Assembly: GCF_016127315.1 (NCBI RefSeq)
Contig: NZ_CP065997.1
Span: forward strand, 992,001-1,056,000
Source: Achromobacter deleyi
GTDB taxonomy: Bacteria > Pseudomonadota > Gammaproteobacteria > Burkholderiales > Burkholderiaceae_B
Length of the DNA: 64,000 nucleotides
Direction of reading: 5' to 3'
Part shown: positions 20,263 to 28,843 of the stretch, in pieces
How positions within the stretch are numbered: the stretch's first letter is position 1
Layout of the letters: every line of letters starts with the position of its first letter
Translations under genes and position numbers: made by a program
Notes under the pieces: generated by a model
What the model saw: only the letters and a program-made list of their open reading frames with translations
The model's database searches: none
Told to the model about the DNA's origin: nothing

Positions 20263-21366
20263 CTATCGTGCGTGACCGGTGGCCAGGCGTTTTTCCAGCG
20301 CCTGGCTGTATTTGGACATGGAGAAGCAGAAGACGAAGTAGATCAGCGAGATGAACAGATACGCCTCCACCCCGAATCCGCGCCATGCCGCGTCGGACAA
20401 GGCCGCCTTGGCCGCCAGCGTCAGGTCGAAGATGCCGATGATCACCACCAGCGAGGTGTCCTTGAACAGCGCGATGAAGATGCTGACCAGCGGCGGGATC
20501 ACGATCTTGAGCGCCTGCGGCAGGATGATCTTGCGCATCTGCTGCCAGTAGTTCAGGCCGAGCGAGTCGGCGCCTTCGTACTGGCCCTTGGGGATCGCCT
20601 GCAGGCCGCCGCGCACCGTCTCGGCGATGTACGCGGCCGCGAACATGATGATCGCGATCTGCGCGCGCAGCAGCTTGTCGATGGAGAAGCCCTCGGGCAG
20701 GAACAGCGGCAGCATCACCGACGACATGAACAGCAGGCTGATCAGCGGCACGCCGCGGATCAGCTCGATGTACACGACGCACAGCGCCTTGATGGCCGGC
20801 ATCTTCGAGCGCCGGCCCAGGGCCAGCAGCACGCCGATCGGGAAGGCGAAGGCGATGCCGAACGTCGACAGGATCAGCGTCAGCGGCAGGCCGCCCCAGC
20901 GCGCGTTCTCGACGTAGGTCAGGCCGAGCACGCCGCCCCACATCAGGATCGCCACGGCGGTCAGGCCGACGGTCCAGATGATGGCGAGCTTCCAGTTCCA
21001 GAAACGGCGGATGCCGCTGCACACGATCACCGCGACCAGGATGATGGTCGCGATCAGCGGCCGCCATTGCTCGTCGAACGGATAGGTGCCGAACAGGATC
21101 AGCCGGTGCTTCTCGATGATGAAGGCCCAGCAGGCCCCGCCCACCGAGGCGCGGCATTCCTGCGCGTTGGCGGCGGTGTAGTTGGCCTTGATGAAGGCCC
21201 ATTCCACCAGCGCCGGCACCGACATCAGCAGGAACCACGCCACCAGCACCGTGATCAGGATGTTCAGCGGCGAGGAGAACAGGCGCGAGCGCACCCACGC
21301 CCACGCGCCGACATGGGTCTTGGGCGGCGGCAGCCCTTCGCTGGGGATATGCGTAGTGCTGCTCAT
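20263..21366 (-). CDS. aapM: General L-amino acid ABC transporter permease AapM
   Basis: Inner-membrane permease of 367 aa. The N-terminal region (about 1-100) is a long extension typical of AapM, then a membrane core with helices and the EAA loop at AIPKGQYEGADSLGLNYWQQMRKIILPQA, which docks the ATPase. The ATG at 21366 begins 1 bp after the aapQ stop. An upstream in-frame ATG at 21387 lies inside aapQ and is less likely. Two permeases of unequal sequence form the heterodimeric channel. Confidence 0.92.
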   Translation of the reverse strand: MSSTTHIPSEGLPPPKTHVGAWAWVRSRLFSSPLNILITVLVAWFLLMSVPALVEWAFIKANYTAANAQECRASVGGACWAFIIEKHRLILFGTYPFDEQWRPLIATIILVAVIVCSGIRRFWNWKLAIIWTVGLTAVAILMWGGVLGLTYVENARWGGLPLTLILSTFGIAFAFPIGVLLALGRRSKMPAIKALCVVYIELIRGVPLISLLFMSSVMLPLFLPEGFSIDKLLRAQIAIIMFAAAYIAETVRGGLQAIPKGQYEGADSLGLNYWQQMRKIILPQALKIVIPPLVSIFIALFKDTSLVVIIGIFDLTLAAKAALSDAAWRGFGVEAYLFISLIYFVFCFSMSKYSQALEKRLATGHAR

Positions 21367-21367
21367 A

Positions 21368-22558
21368 TCAACGCTCCACCAGCGCAATGCGCTTGTTGTA
21401 CCAGTTCATGAAGATCGAGATCGACAGGCTGACCGTGAGGTACGCGCCCATGATGATGAGAATGCCCTCGATGGCCTGCCCGGTCTGGTTCAGCGTGGTG
21501 TTGACCACCGACACGATGTCCGGATAGCCGATGGCCACGGCCAGCGAGCTGTTCTTGGTGAGGTTGAGGAACTGGCTGGTCATCGGCGGGATGATGACGC
21601 GCAGCGCCTGCGGCAGCACCACCAGGCGCAGCACCTGCTTGCGGCGCAGGCCCAGCGCGCCGGCGGCTTCCCACTGGCCGGCATTGACCGCCTGGATGCC
21701 CGAGCGCACCACTTCGGCGATGAAGGCCGAGGTGTAGATCACCAGGCCCGCCAGCAGCGCGGCGAATTCCGGCGACAGCGTCAGGCCGCCGCTGAAGTTG
21801 AAGCCCTTCAGTTCCGGCATGTCCAGCGTCAGCGAAGCGCCGCTGACCAGCCAGCCCACTACCGGCAGGCCGATCAACAGGCCGATGGCGGCGCGGCCCA
21901 GCGGGAACACGTGGCCGGTGGCTTCCTGGCGCTTCTTGCCCCAGTGGCCCAGGAACAGGATGGCGACGATGGCCAGGCCGAGGCCGGCCAGCATCCAGTC
22001 GAGCGAGTTGCCTTCCAGCGCCGGCACCTTCAGGCCACGGTTGGAGATGAACACGCCCGGCAGCGGGTTGTGCGCCTGGCGCGGGCCCGGCATGTTCTCG
22101 GTGATGAGCGCATACCAGAAGAACAGCTGCAGCAGCAGCGGCACGTTGCGCATCACTTCGACGTAGACCGAGGTGATCTTGGCGACGAGCCAGTTCTTGG
22201 ACAGCCGGCCGACGCCGATCAGCGTGCCGAGGATGGTCGCCAGCACGATGCCGAGCACGGCCACGCGCAGCGTGTTGAGCAGGCCCACCCAGATGGCGCG
22301 GCCATAGGTGTCGGCGGGGGTATAGGCGATGGGCGTTTCACCGATGGCGAAGCCGGCCTCGCGTTGAAGGAAACCGAAGCCCGTGGCGATGTTGCGCACG
22401 GACAGGTTGTGAAGCGTGTTTGAAACCAGGAACCACACCGCCGTGGCAACGGCGGCCAGTGCTATCACTTGATAGACCACGGCGCGCACGCCGGGATCGT
22501 TCCAGTTCAGACGCCGGGGGGGTGCCGAAATCGGGGCGTTTTTATTGGGAGTCGTCAT
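21368..22558 (-). CDS. aapQ: General L-amino acid ABC transporter permease AapQ
   Basis: Inner-membrane permease of 396 aa, the larger member of the pair. An N-terminal transmembrane helix (about 25-47, VIALAAVATAVWFLVSNTL) is followed by a periplasmic segment and the permease core. The EAA loop is AVNAGQWEAAGALGLRRKQVLRLVVLPQA near residue 310. The length and the periplasmic insertion distinguish AapQ from ordinary GltJ/GltK permeases. It is separated from aapJ by 126 bp that contain a strong stem-loop. Confidence 0.92.
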   Translation of the reverse strand: MTTPNKNAPISAPPRRLNWNDPGVRAVVYQVIALAAVATAVWFLVSNTLHNLSVRNIATGFGFLQREAGFAIGETPIAYTPADTYGRAIWVGLLNTLRVAVLGIVLATILGTLIGVGRLSKNWLVAKITSVYVEVMRNVPLLLQLFFWYALITENMPGPRQAHNPLPGVFISNRGLKVPALEGNSLDWMLAGLGLAIVAILFLGHWGKKRQEATGHVFPLGRAAIGLLIGLPVVGWLVSGASLTLDMPELKGFNFSGGLTLSPEFAALLAGLVIYTSAFIAEVVRSGIQAVNAGQWEAAGALGLRRKQVLRLVVLPQALRVIIPPMTSQFLNLTKNSSLAVAIGYPDIVSVVNTTLNQTGQAIEGILIIMGAYLTVSLSISIFMNWYNKRIALVER

Positions 22559-22644
22559 GAATGAATCTACAGAAGTCGGACACCGGGCGGCTGGGCCCGA
22601 AAGACCGCGCCGCCCACTCCTGCCGCCCGCTCGAAGGCGGGCTA

Positions 22645-22671
22645 GGCATGGCGCCGCGAGGGCGCCATGCC
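22645..22671 (-). promoter_or_regulatory. Intercistronic stem-loop between aapJ and aapQ
   Basis: Perfect 11-bp arms GGCATGGCGCC (22645-22655) and GGCGCCATGCC (22661-22671) around GCGAG. No U-tract follows on the minus strand. Position just after the receptor gene fits an mRNA-stabilising or attenuating hairpin that keeps receptor in excess over permeases. Confidence 0.6.
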
Positions 22672-22684
22672 GGGCAGCCGTGTG

Positions 22685-23701
22685 TTAGCGCACCGGCCAG
22701 CCGTACATCAAGCCACCTTGCTTATAGCTGGCGTTCAGGCCGCGGTCCAGCTTCATCGCGCTGCTCTTGCCGAGCGTGGCTTCGAAGCTTTCGCCGTAGT
22801 TGCCGACCTGCTTGATGATGTTGTAGGCCCACTTGTCGTCCACGCCCAGGTTCTTGCCCATGCCCGGGGTCACGCCCAGGATGCGCTGGATGTTGGGGTT
22901 GGTGCTCTTGGTCATTTCATCGACGTTGGCCTTGGTGATGCCGTATTCCTCGGCTTCCAGCATCGCGTTCAGCGACCAGCGGACCACGTTGAACCATTGC
23001 TCGTCGCCCTGGCGCACCATGGGGCCCAGCGGCTCCTTGGAGAAGTCTTCCGGCAGGATGATGAACTTGTCCGGATTCTCCAGCGTGGTGCGGGTCGAGG
23101 CCAGCTGCGACTTGTCGGTCGTGAAGGCGTCGCAACGGCCGGCCGAGAAGGCGCGGATGATTTCGTCGTACTTGTCGATCACGACGGGCTTGAATTCGAT
23201 CTTCTGGCCACGGAACCAGTCGGCCAGGTTCAACTCGGTGGTGGTACCGGGCTGCACGCAGATGGTGGCGCCGTTCAGTTCCTTGGCGCTCTTGACGTTC
23301 AGGTCCTTCGAGACCATGACGCCCTGGCTGTCGTAGTAGTTCACGCCCACGCCGATCAGGCCCAGGGTGGTGTCGCGCGTCAGCGTGACGGTGGTGTTGC
23401 GGGTCAGCACGTCGATTTCGCCCGACTGCAGGGCGGTGAAGCGCTGCTGCGTGTTCAGCGGCGTGACCTTGAACTTGCTGGCGTCGCCGAACATGGTGGC
23501 GGCGACGGCGCGGCACAGGTCCACGTCCAGGCCCTTGTATTCACCCTTGCTGTCCGCGATCGAGAAGCCCGGGATGCCGGTCGAAACGCCGCATTGGACA
23601 AACCCTTTCTTCTTGACGTTATCGAAGGTCGCACCTGCATTGGCAGCCGCGGACGCAGCGAACAGGGCGGTGCCAATGGCAGCGAGTTTCAGTACTTTCA
23701 T
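22685..23701 (-). CDS. aapJ: General L-amino acid-binding periplasmic protein
   Basis: Receptor subunit of 338 aa. The start is ATG 23701, with GGAGATCACG before it; the frame stays open to 23827 but the added 42 residues are not signal-like. Signal peptide MKVLKLAAIGTALFAASAAANA, mature start GATFDNVKKKGFVQCG. Family motifs include GVSTGIPGFSIADSKGEYKG and LTRNTTVTLTRDT. AapJ proteins bind many L-amino acids. It is the promoter-proximal gene of the operon, divergent from ftsE. Confidence 0.94.
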   Translation of the reverse strand: MKVLKLAAIGTALFAASAAANAGATFDNVKKKGFVQCGVSTGIPGFSIADSKGEYKGLDVDLCRAVAATMFGDASKFKVTPLNTQQRFTALQSGEIDVLTRNTTVTLTRDTTLGLIGVGVNYYDSQGVMVSKDLNVKSAKELNGATICVQPGTTTELNLADWFRGQKIEFKPVVIDKYDEIIRAFSAGRCDAFTTDKSQLASTRTTLENPDKFIILPEDFSKEPLGPMVRQGDEQWFNVVRWSLNAMLEAEEYGITKANVDEMTKSTNPNIQRILGVTPGMGKNLGVDDKWAYNIIKQVGNYGESFEATLGKSSAMKLDRGLNASYKQGGLMYGWPVR

Positions 23702-23863
23702 CGTGATCTCCGTAGGGGTGTAGCGAAGCCGAACGCAAGGCCGGGGTTGGGCTTTACGCATGGGGCGGATGGTAGCGTCCGCAAAGCGGCCTCCGCATCC
23801 GGGAATTCCCTTGAAATATAGGGACACTGGATGAAATCAAACGGGGTTTTGCGATAAAAACGG

Positions 23864-23893
23864 GGACACATTTTCGTTCGAAAAAACGTGTCC
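23864..23893. repeat. REP-like nested dyad between aapJ and ftsE
   Basis: Outer arms GGACAC (23864-23869) and GTGTCC (23888-23893) enclose TTTTCG/CGAAAA around TT. The preceding GG makes a GGGGACAC end, and other GGGACA/TGTCCC words occur nearby (23821 and 23979). The form recalls REP or miniature palindromic elements. No transposase lies in the window. The rest of the 316-bp gap (23702-24017) shows no gene; promoters of both divergent operons must be here. Confidence 0.4.
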
Positions 23894-24017
23894 GCCCGGT
23901 CACTTTTGCGCGGGGCCGGCCGTCACATCAAGACACTTTTTCCCGCGAGGCCCTGGCGCGGTTTTAGGCCAGCTTACTGTCCCCGAGTTAATATTGCGGC
24001 TTCATCCGACAGCCGCC

Positions 24018-24731
24018 ATGATCGAATTCCAGCACGTATTCAAATCGTATGGCCGCGGCCGCAATATCCTGGCCGACATCAACTTCCGCGTGAGCGCGGG
24101 AGAGTTCGTTTTCGTGTCCGGGCCATCCGGCGCCGGCAAGTCGACCCTGCTCAAGCTGATCGGCGGGCTCGAGCCCGCCAGCCGCGGCTCGATCCAGGTC
24201 AACGGCCAGCGGCTCGACAAGCTGCCCGCCCGCGCCCGGCCCTACCTGCGCCGCGCCGTCGGCGTGATCCTGCAGGACACGCACCTGCTGTTCGATCGCA
24301 GCGCGTTTGAAAACGTGATGCTGCCCCTGGCGGTCACCGGCCATCCCGGCGACTCGGCCGCTGCCCGCGCCCGCGCCGCGCTGGACAAGGTCGGCCTGTC
24401 GGGCAAGGAAGATCTCAACCCCATCGAGCTGTCGGGCGGCGAGCAGCAGCGCCTGGCGATCGCGCGCGCCATCGTCAACCGGCCCGCCATCCTGATCGCC
24501 GACGAACCCACCGCCAACCTCGACCACGACAACGCGCAGCGCATCATGAATGTGTTCCGCGACTTCAACCGCGTCGGCGTCACCACGCTGATCGCCTCGC
24601 ACGACCAGGAACTCATGGCGCGCTACGCCACCCGCACCCTGCGCATCGACCCCGGCAAGTTCGCCGACTCGCACGGCGCCGCCACGCCCCCGGCCGACGC
24701 CGGCCACGGCAACGCCGGAGAACCGGCATGA
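24018..24731 (+). CDS. ftsE: Cell division ATP-binding protein FtsE
   Basis: ATPase of the FtsEX complex that controls peptidoglycan amidases at the division septum. From ATG 24018 it is 237 aa; the frame begins at 23994 but the extra eight residues lack a ribosome-binding site. It opens MIEFQHVFKSYGRGR. Walker A GPSGAGKST is near residue 36, with the FtsE-type VILQDTHLLFDRSAFENV, signature LSGGEQQR and Walker B ILIADEPTANLD. A Gly/His/Pro-rich tail follows residue 220. It overlaps ftsX by 4 bp. Confidence 0.95.
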   Translation: MIEFQHVFKSYGRGRNILADINFRVSAGEFVFVSGPSGAGKSTLLKLIGGLEPASRGSIQVNGQRLDKLPARARPYLRRAVGVILQDTHLLFDRSAFENVMLPLAVTGHPGDSAAARARAALDKVGLSGKEDLNPIELSGGEQQRLAIARAIVNRPAILIADEPTANLDHDNAQRIMNVFRDFNRVGVTTLIASHDQELMARYATRTLRIDPGKFADSHGAATPPADAGHGNAGEPA

Positions 24732-25636
24732 ACGCCTGGCTGCGGCAGCATCGCTATGCGCTCATGGTCACCCTGCGCCGGCTGGTCAAGCAGCCGTTCT
24801 CGTCGCTCGCCAACCTGCTGGTGATGGCGCTGGCGCTGGCCCTGCCGCTGCTGGGCAGCGCCATCCTGGTGTCGGTGCAGCCGGTGGCGCGGCAGATGTC
24901 GGTCACCCCCGAAGTCACCGTCTTCCTGCGGGTCGACGCGCCGGCTGGCGCCGCCGCCGACATCGCCAAGCGCATCCAGGGCGAGTACGCCAACGACGTG
25001 CGCGCGGTGCGCGTGGTCGGTCGCGACGACGCCCTGGCCGACCTGCGCGCCAACCCCGCCTGGCAGCAGGCGCTGGCCGTGCTGCCAGGCAACCCCCTGC
25101 CCGACGCGGTGGTGGTGACCCTGTCCGAAGGCGAAGACCTGGCCGGCCGCGCCGACAAGCTGGCGCAGGCCTGGAAACAATGGAACCAGGTGGACCTGGT
25201 GCAACTGGACAGCGCCTGGGTCCAGCGGCTGGAGGCCATCCTGCGCTTCGCCCGCATCGGCCTGGGCTTCCTGGCCGCCTGCGTGGCGGTGGTGGTGCTG
25301 GCCACGGTGTTCAACACCGTGCGCATGCAGGCCCTGTCGCAGCGCGAGGAAATCGCGGTGGCGCGGCTGGTGGGCGCCACCGAGTCGTTCGTGCGGCGGC
25401 CGTTCCTGTATCTGGGCGCGCTGTCCGGCGCCCTGGCCTCGCTGCTGGCCATTGGCGTGGCGGCGGTGGCGCTGTCGCCGCTGAACAACGCCCTGCTCGG
25501 CCTGGCCCGCAGCTATGGGGCGGAATTCGCCCTGCATCTGCCCGGCGCCCCCGCGTTGCTGGCAGCCATCGTCGCCTCGGCCGCCCTGGGCGCGTTGTCG
25601 GCCCGCTGGTCCGTGACCCGCAGCACGCGCTTCTAA
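24728..25636 (+). CDS. ftsX: Cell division protein FtsX
   Basis: Membrane partner of FtsE, 302 aa. A cytoplasmic N-terminus of about 25 residues leads into the first helix (LANLLVMALALALPLLGSAIL). A periplasmic loop of about 110 residues follows (VTPEVTVFLRVDAPAG...), then three C-terminal helices with the FtsX-domain motif LSQREEIAVARLVGATESFVRRPFL split between them. Topology of four helices is standard. Two stem-loops without U-tracts follow the stop codon. Confidence 0.94.
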   Translation: MNAWLRQHRYALMVTLRRLVKQPFSSLANLLVMALALALPLLGSAILVSVQPVARQMSVTPEVTVFLRVDAPAGAAADIAKRIQGEYANDVRAVRVVGRDDALADLRANPAWQQALAVLPGNPLPDAVVVTLSEGEDLAGRADKLAQAWKQWNQVDLVQLDSAWVQRLEAILRFARIGLGFLAACVAVVVLATVFNTVRMQALSQREEIAVARLVGATESFVRRPFLYLGALSGALASLLAIGVAAVALSPLNNALLGLARSYGAEFALHLPGAPALLAAIVASAALGALSARWSVTRSTRF

Positions 25637-26002
25637 GCCGGCGTATAGCCCCCCTTCTTCCCCGTGATCCGGGGAACGGCCCCGCCCGACCCTGGTTAGG
25701 ATGGAAGCACCATCCTGGCCATGGCCGCGCGCGGACCGGCCGCCGGGGTGCGTCAGTCCCGTGTCACGGGCTGTGCCGGCGCCGCAAGACGCCCAGGAAT
25801 CCAGCCGGATGGCCCCCATGCCGGGCAAACGGCCATATTTATCAGGGACATAACAAAGTTGCGGTTACACAGGTTTTCCCCCTATTACGGGCCAGATGTG
25901 CAAGAATAAAGCGACATCTTTCCTCATATTTTGAAACGTTTACCGTCCCACCGAGCGCCGCCTTCGTGTCCCAATCGTTGTTCTTGCCCTTGATTCCGTT
26001 CC
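25637..26002 (+). other. 366-bp intergenic region between ftsX and cheD
   Basis: Two perfect 7-bp stem-loops follow ftsX: TTCCCCG/CGGGGAA (25658-25676) and AGGATGG/CCATCCT (25698-25716); neither has a U-tract. The distal half (about 25840-25990) is the most AT-rich DNA nearby and should contain the cheD promoter, but I could not match it convincingly to a sigma-70 or sigma-28 consensus. No small gene is apparent. Confidence 0.5.
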
Positions 26003-26803
26003 ATGGTCGCCCGTCTTGAAGCCCGTGCGACGCGCCATTACTTCGATAGCGCGTTCCAGTCTCAGGCGGTGAAGGTACTCCCCAACGAGTACTACGTCAC
26101 CGACGAAGACATCATGATCTCGACCGTGCTCGGGTCGTGCGTGGCCGCCTGCATCCACGATCCCGTCACCGGCGTGGGCGGCATGAACCACTTCATGCTG
26201 CCCGAGGGCGACATGCAGTCGCCCGCCTCGGCCACCATGCGCTATGGCGCCTTCGCCATGGAAGTCCTGATCAACGAACTGCTCAAGGCCGGCGCGTCGC
26301 GCGACCGCCTCGAGGCCAAGGTGTTCGGCGGCGGCGCGGTGCTCTCCGCCATGCAGCAGATGAACATCGGCGAACGCAACGGCCAGTTCGTGCTGAACTA
26401 CCTGCGCACGGAAGGCATTCCGGTCAAGGCGCAGGACCTGGGCGACGTGCATGCGCGCCGCATCAACTACTTCCCGCGCGATGGCCGCGTGATGGTCCGC
26501 AAGATGGCGCCGCACCACCAGCGCGCCGAAGAGATCATCGCCAAGCGCGAACAGGCCGCCGCCGAAAGCGTGCAGGCCAAGACCCACAGCCCGCCGCGGG
26601 TCGAACGCTTCGCGCGGCCCGGCGTGGAACGCTTTGACCGCCCCGCCGCCCGTCCGGGCGTGGAACGTTTCGATCGCCCCGGCGTCGAGCGTTTCGACCG
26701 GCCGGGAGTCGAACGCTTCGACCGTCCCGCCACGCGTCCCGGCGTGGAACGCTTCGACAGCGGCGTCACCCGCCGCCGCAAGCCGGAAACCGCGGGCAGC
26801 TGA
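26003..26803 (+). CDS. cheD: CheD deamidase with repetitive C-terminal tail
   Basis: Chemoreceptor glutamine deamidase, 266 aa compared with 160-200 for most CheD. The catalytic domain fills residues about 20-180: Cys46 in [11 protein letters not shown] and His63 in [12 protein letters not shown], with the threonine expected later. Residues 200-252 are six copies of VERF(D/A), mostly in the phrase [10 protein letters not shown], giving a basic, disordered tail. No che or flagellar genes are adjacent, so the gene is isolated from its system. The start ATG 26003 is the only sensible one. The repeats are DNA-diverged (mixed codons), which argues for selection at protein level. Confidence 0.9.
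   Translation: MVARLEARATRHYFDSAFQSQAVKVLPNEYYVTDEDIMISTVLGSCVAACIHDPVTGVGGMNHFMLPEGDMQSPASATMRYGAFAMEVLINELLKAGASRDRLEAKVFGGGAVLSAMQQMNIGERNGQFVLNYLRTEGIPVKAQDLGDVHARRINYFPRDGRVMVRKMAPHHQRAEEIIAKREQAAAESVQAKTHSPPRVERFARPGVERFDRPAARPGVERFDRPGVERFDRPGVERFDRPATRPGVERFDSGVTRRRKPETAGS
26600..26758 (+). repeat. VERFD repeats at the CheD C-terminus
   Basis: Six in-frame VERF units at codons 200-252, separated by 3 or 7 residues; the spacers are RPG, RPAARPG and RPATRPG. Codons for the same residues vary (GTCGAACGC, GTGGAACGT, GTCGAGCGT), so the array is old or selected at protein level. Confidence 0.9.
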
Positions 26804-26816
26804 GCCCGCCGCCGCG

Positions 26817-27773
26817 TCAGCAGCCGAAGCTGGCGCGGTACTGGCTGGGCGACACGCCCAGCCGCCGCTGGAACACCTCGCGCAGGTGCCGCGCATCACG
26901 GAAGCCGCAATCAAACGCCACGGTCTTGAGCGGCGCCGACGCGCGCTCCAGCCGCGCGCGGGCCGCATCCACCCGGACGCTTTCGACGAAATCCGCCGGC
27001 GTGACGCCCGCATCCCGCAGGAACACCCGAGAGAAGTTGCGGCGGCTCATGTTGGCCACCGCCGCCAGCGCGTCCACGCCGAGGTCGTCGGCCAGATGCC
27101 CCAGCACGTACTGCTGCACCTGCGCCACCGCCGAGGTCTCCTCGACGAAGGGCGTGAGGAACGGGCTGAACTGCGATTGCCCGCCGGCGCGCTGCATGAA
27201 CACCACCAGCCGCTTGGCCACGTTCAATGCCACCTCCGGCCCGTGGTCCTGCGCCACCAGGTACAGCGCCAGGTCGATGCCGGCGGTCACCCCCGCCGAC
27301 GTGTGCAGGCGGCCGTCCTGCGCGTACAGGCGGTCGGTCTCGACCCGCAGGTCCGGATAGCGCGCCGCCAGCGCCGGCGCATCGTTCCAGTGGGTGGTGA
27401 CCATGGCGCCCGCGGGCAGGCCGGCGCGCGCCAGCAGGAAGACGCCATTGCAGATCGACCCATAGCGCTCGGCCCGCGCGCAGGCCGCGCGCAGCCAGGC
27501 CAGCGCCTCGTCCGATTCCCGCGCCGCCGGCAGGCCCGGGCCGCCGGCGGCCAGCAGCAGGTCGGGCGCGTCCGCGACCTCGGCGTAGTGGCGCTGCGGC
27601 GTCAGCAGCATGCCGTTGGAACAGGGCACCGCGCCGCGCGTCAGGCCGATCAGTTCCATCCGGTACTGGCGCGCGGGCAGCAGGAAGCGGTTGGCCTCGG
27701 CGAACACGTCCAGCGGTCCGCTGACGTCCAGCGACTGCACGCCGGGAAACACGAGGATGGCGACGGATTTCAT
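26817..27773 (-). CDS. GlxA-family AraC-type regulator
   Basis: Regulator of 318 aa combining an N-terminal DJ-1/PfpI amidotransferase-like domain (about 1-190) with a C-terminal AraC HTH (about 215-315). The pseudo-catalytic cysteine is Cys108 in GSICNGVFLLARAG, and THWNDAPAL follows. The HTH pair is seen at MSRRNFSRVFLRDAGVTP and FDCGFRDARHLREVFQRRLG. Family members often respond to quaternary amines or amino acids. It is divergent from the M24 peptidase gene, with a direct repeat in between, so that gene is the likely target. Confidence 0.88.
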   Translation of the reverse strand: MKSVAILVFPGVQSLDVSGPLDVFAEANRFLLPARQYRMELIGLTRGAVPCSNGMLLTPQRHYAEVADAPDLLLAAGGPGLPAARESDEALAWLRAACARAERYGSICNGVFLLARAGLPAGAMVTTHWNDAPALAARYPDLRVETDRLYAQDGRLHTSAGVTAGIDLALYLVAQDHGPEVALNVAKRLVVFMQRAGGQSQFSPFLTPFVEETSAVAQVQQYVLGHLADDLGVDALAAVANMSRRNFSRVFLRDAGVTPADFVESVRVDAARARLERASAPLKTVAFDCGFRDARHLREVFQRRLGVSPSQYRASFGC

Positions 27774-27910
27774 GGGATCGGAGGGCGAGAGGGTGGACGC
27801 GGCGCGACCGGACGCGGCCGCCGCGGCGACGGCCGCCTAGGCAACCATGCCGCCGCCAGACGCTACCTTAGCCCAAGCCTTCCAGCCTGCCGATCCCCCG
27901 CGCCAGGCGT

Positions 27911-27943
27911 GGCCGCAAACCGTGCCACGGCGGCCGCAAACCG
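27911..27943. promoter_or_regulatory. Direct repeat, candidate AraC-type operator
   Basis: GGCCGCAAACCG occurs at 27911-27922 and 27932-27943, exactly 21 bp apart, two helical turns. This is the usual geometry for AraC-family half-sites. The 305-bp divergent gap (27774-28078) is otherwise GC-rich with no gene visible. Confidence 0.5.
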
Positions 27944-28078
27944 CCGCCCTCCCGGGCCTTGGCCGCCGGATGCGCCATGCTGGCCGGAATCCGTCCCGCG
28001 CGGCGCTGGCCCGTGGCCGGGCGTCCGCGCAGACTGCCTTGCATCGCCCTCCGGGCTCGCCACGCAAGGAAACGCATC

Positions 28079-28768
28079 ATGCAAACGCCCGCCTCCGACC
28101 CCAGCGAACGCGTCGGTCCCGCCTTTTCCGTCGACGGCATGCTGCTGGCCCGCAACAAGACGCGCCAGGCCATCGAGGACATCGCCGCGCGCATCCGCCC
28201 CGGCATGATCGAGGAAGACGCCGTCGCCATGGCCAAGCAGACCCTGATCGACGCCGGCCTGGCGCTCAGCTGGCACCCCACCCGCGTGCGCTTCGGCGCC
28301 AACACCATGAAGGCCATGCGCCAGGCGTCCGCGCCCGGCGTGGCGCTGGGCGAACACGACATCTTCTTTCTCGATATCGCCCCGCGCCTGGACGCCTGGG
28401 AAGGCGATGGCGGCAAGAGCTACGTGGTGGGCGACGACCCCGGGCAGGCGCGCTGCGCGCGCGACGCCGAGGCGCTGTTCCACGACGTGCGCGGCGTCTG
28501 GCTGCGCGAACAGCTGAGCGGGCAGGCGCTATACGCCTACGCCGACCGCCAGGCGCGCGCCATGGGCTGGGAACTGAATTTCGACCTGCCCGGCCACCGC
28601 GTGTCCGACTTCCCGCACGCGGCGATCCACACCGGCTCGCTCGCCGACCTGGCGATCAGCCCGTCGGCGATGCGCTGGATCCTGGAGATCCACCTGCGCG
28701 ATCCGCAGGGCCGCTACGGCGCGTTCTTCGAGGACATGCTGCTGGACGACGCGCACTATCCGGCGTGA
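28079..28768 (+). CDS. M24-family metallopeptidase-like protein
   Basis: Pita-bread fold protein of 229 aa, about the size of the catalytic domain alone without the N-terminal domain of aminopeptidase P. Probable metal ligands can all be pointed to: Asp in FFLDIAPRLD, Asp in EGDGGKSY, His in LPGHRVSDFPHA, Glu in WILEIHL and Glu in AFFEDML. The substrate could be an X-Pro peptide or a small creatinase-type molecule. Start ATG 28079 follows AAGGAAACGC. It is divergent from the GlxA-type regulator. Confidence 0.78.
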   Translation: MQTPASDPSERVGPAFSVDGMLLARNKTRQAIEDIAARIRPGMIEEDAVAMAKQTLIDAGLALSWHPTRVRFGANTMKAMRQASAPGVALGEHDIFFLDIAPRLDAWEGDGGKSYVVGDDPGQARCARDAEALFHDVRGVWLREQLSGQALYAYADRQARAMGWELNFDLPGHRVSDFPHAAIHTGSLADLAISPSAMRWILEIHLRDPQGRYGAFFEDMLLDDAHYPA

Positions 28769-28843
28769 AGGCCGCGCGGAGCGCCGGCGCGCAGGGCGGC
28801 CGGCCCCTCCAGCGGACCCGGCGGCCGCCCCGCGCCGCCCCCG

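Noticed and set aside
23821..23993. Insertion sequence remnant
   Set aside because: No transposase fragment or target duplication seen; retained only as a REP-like dyad.
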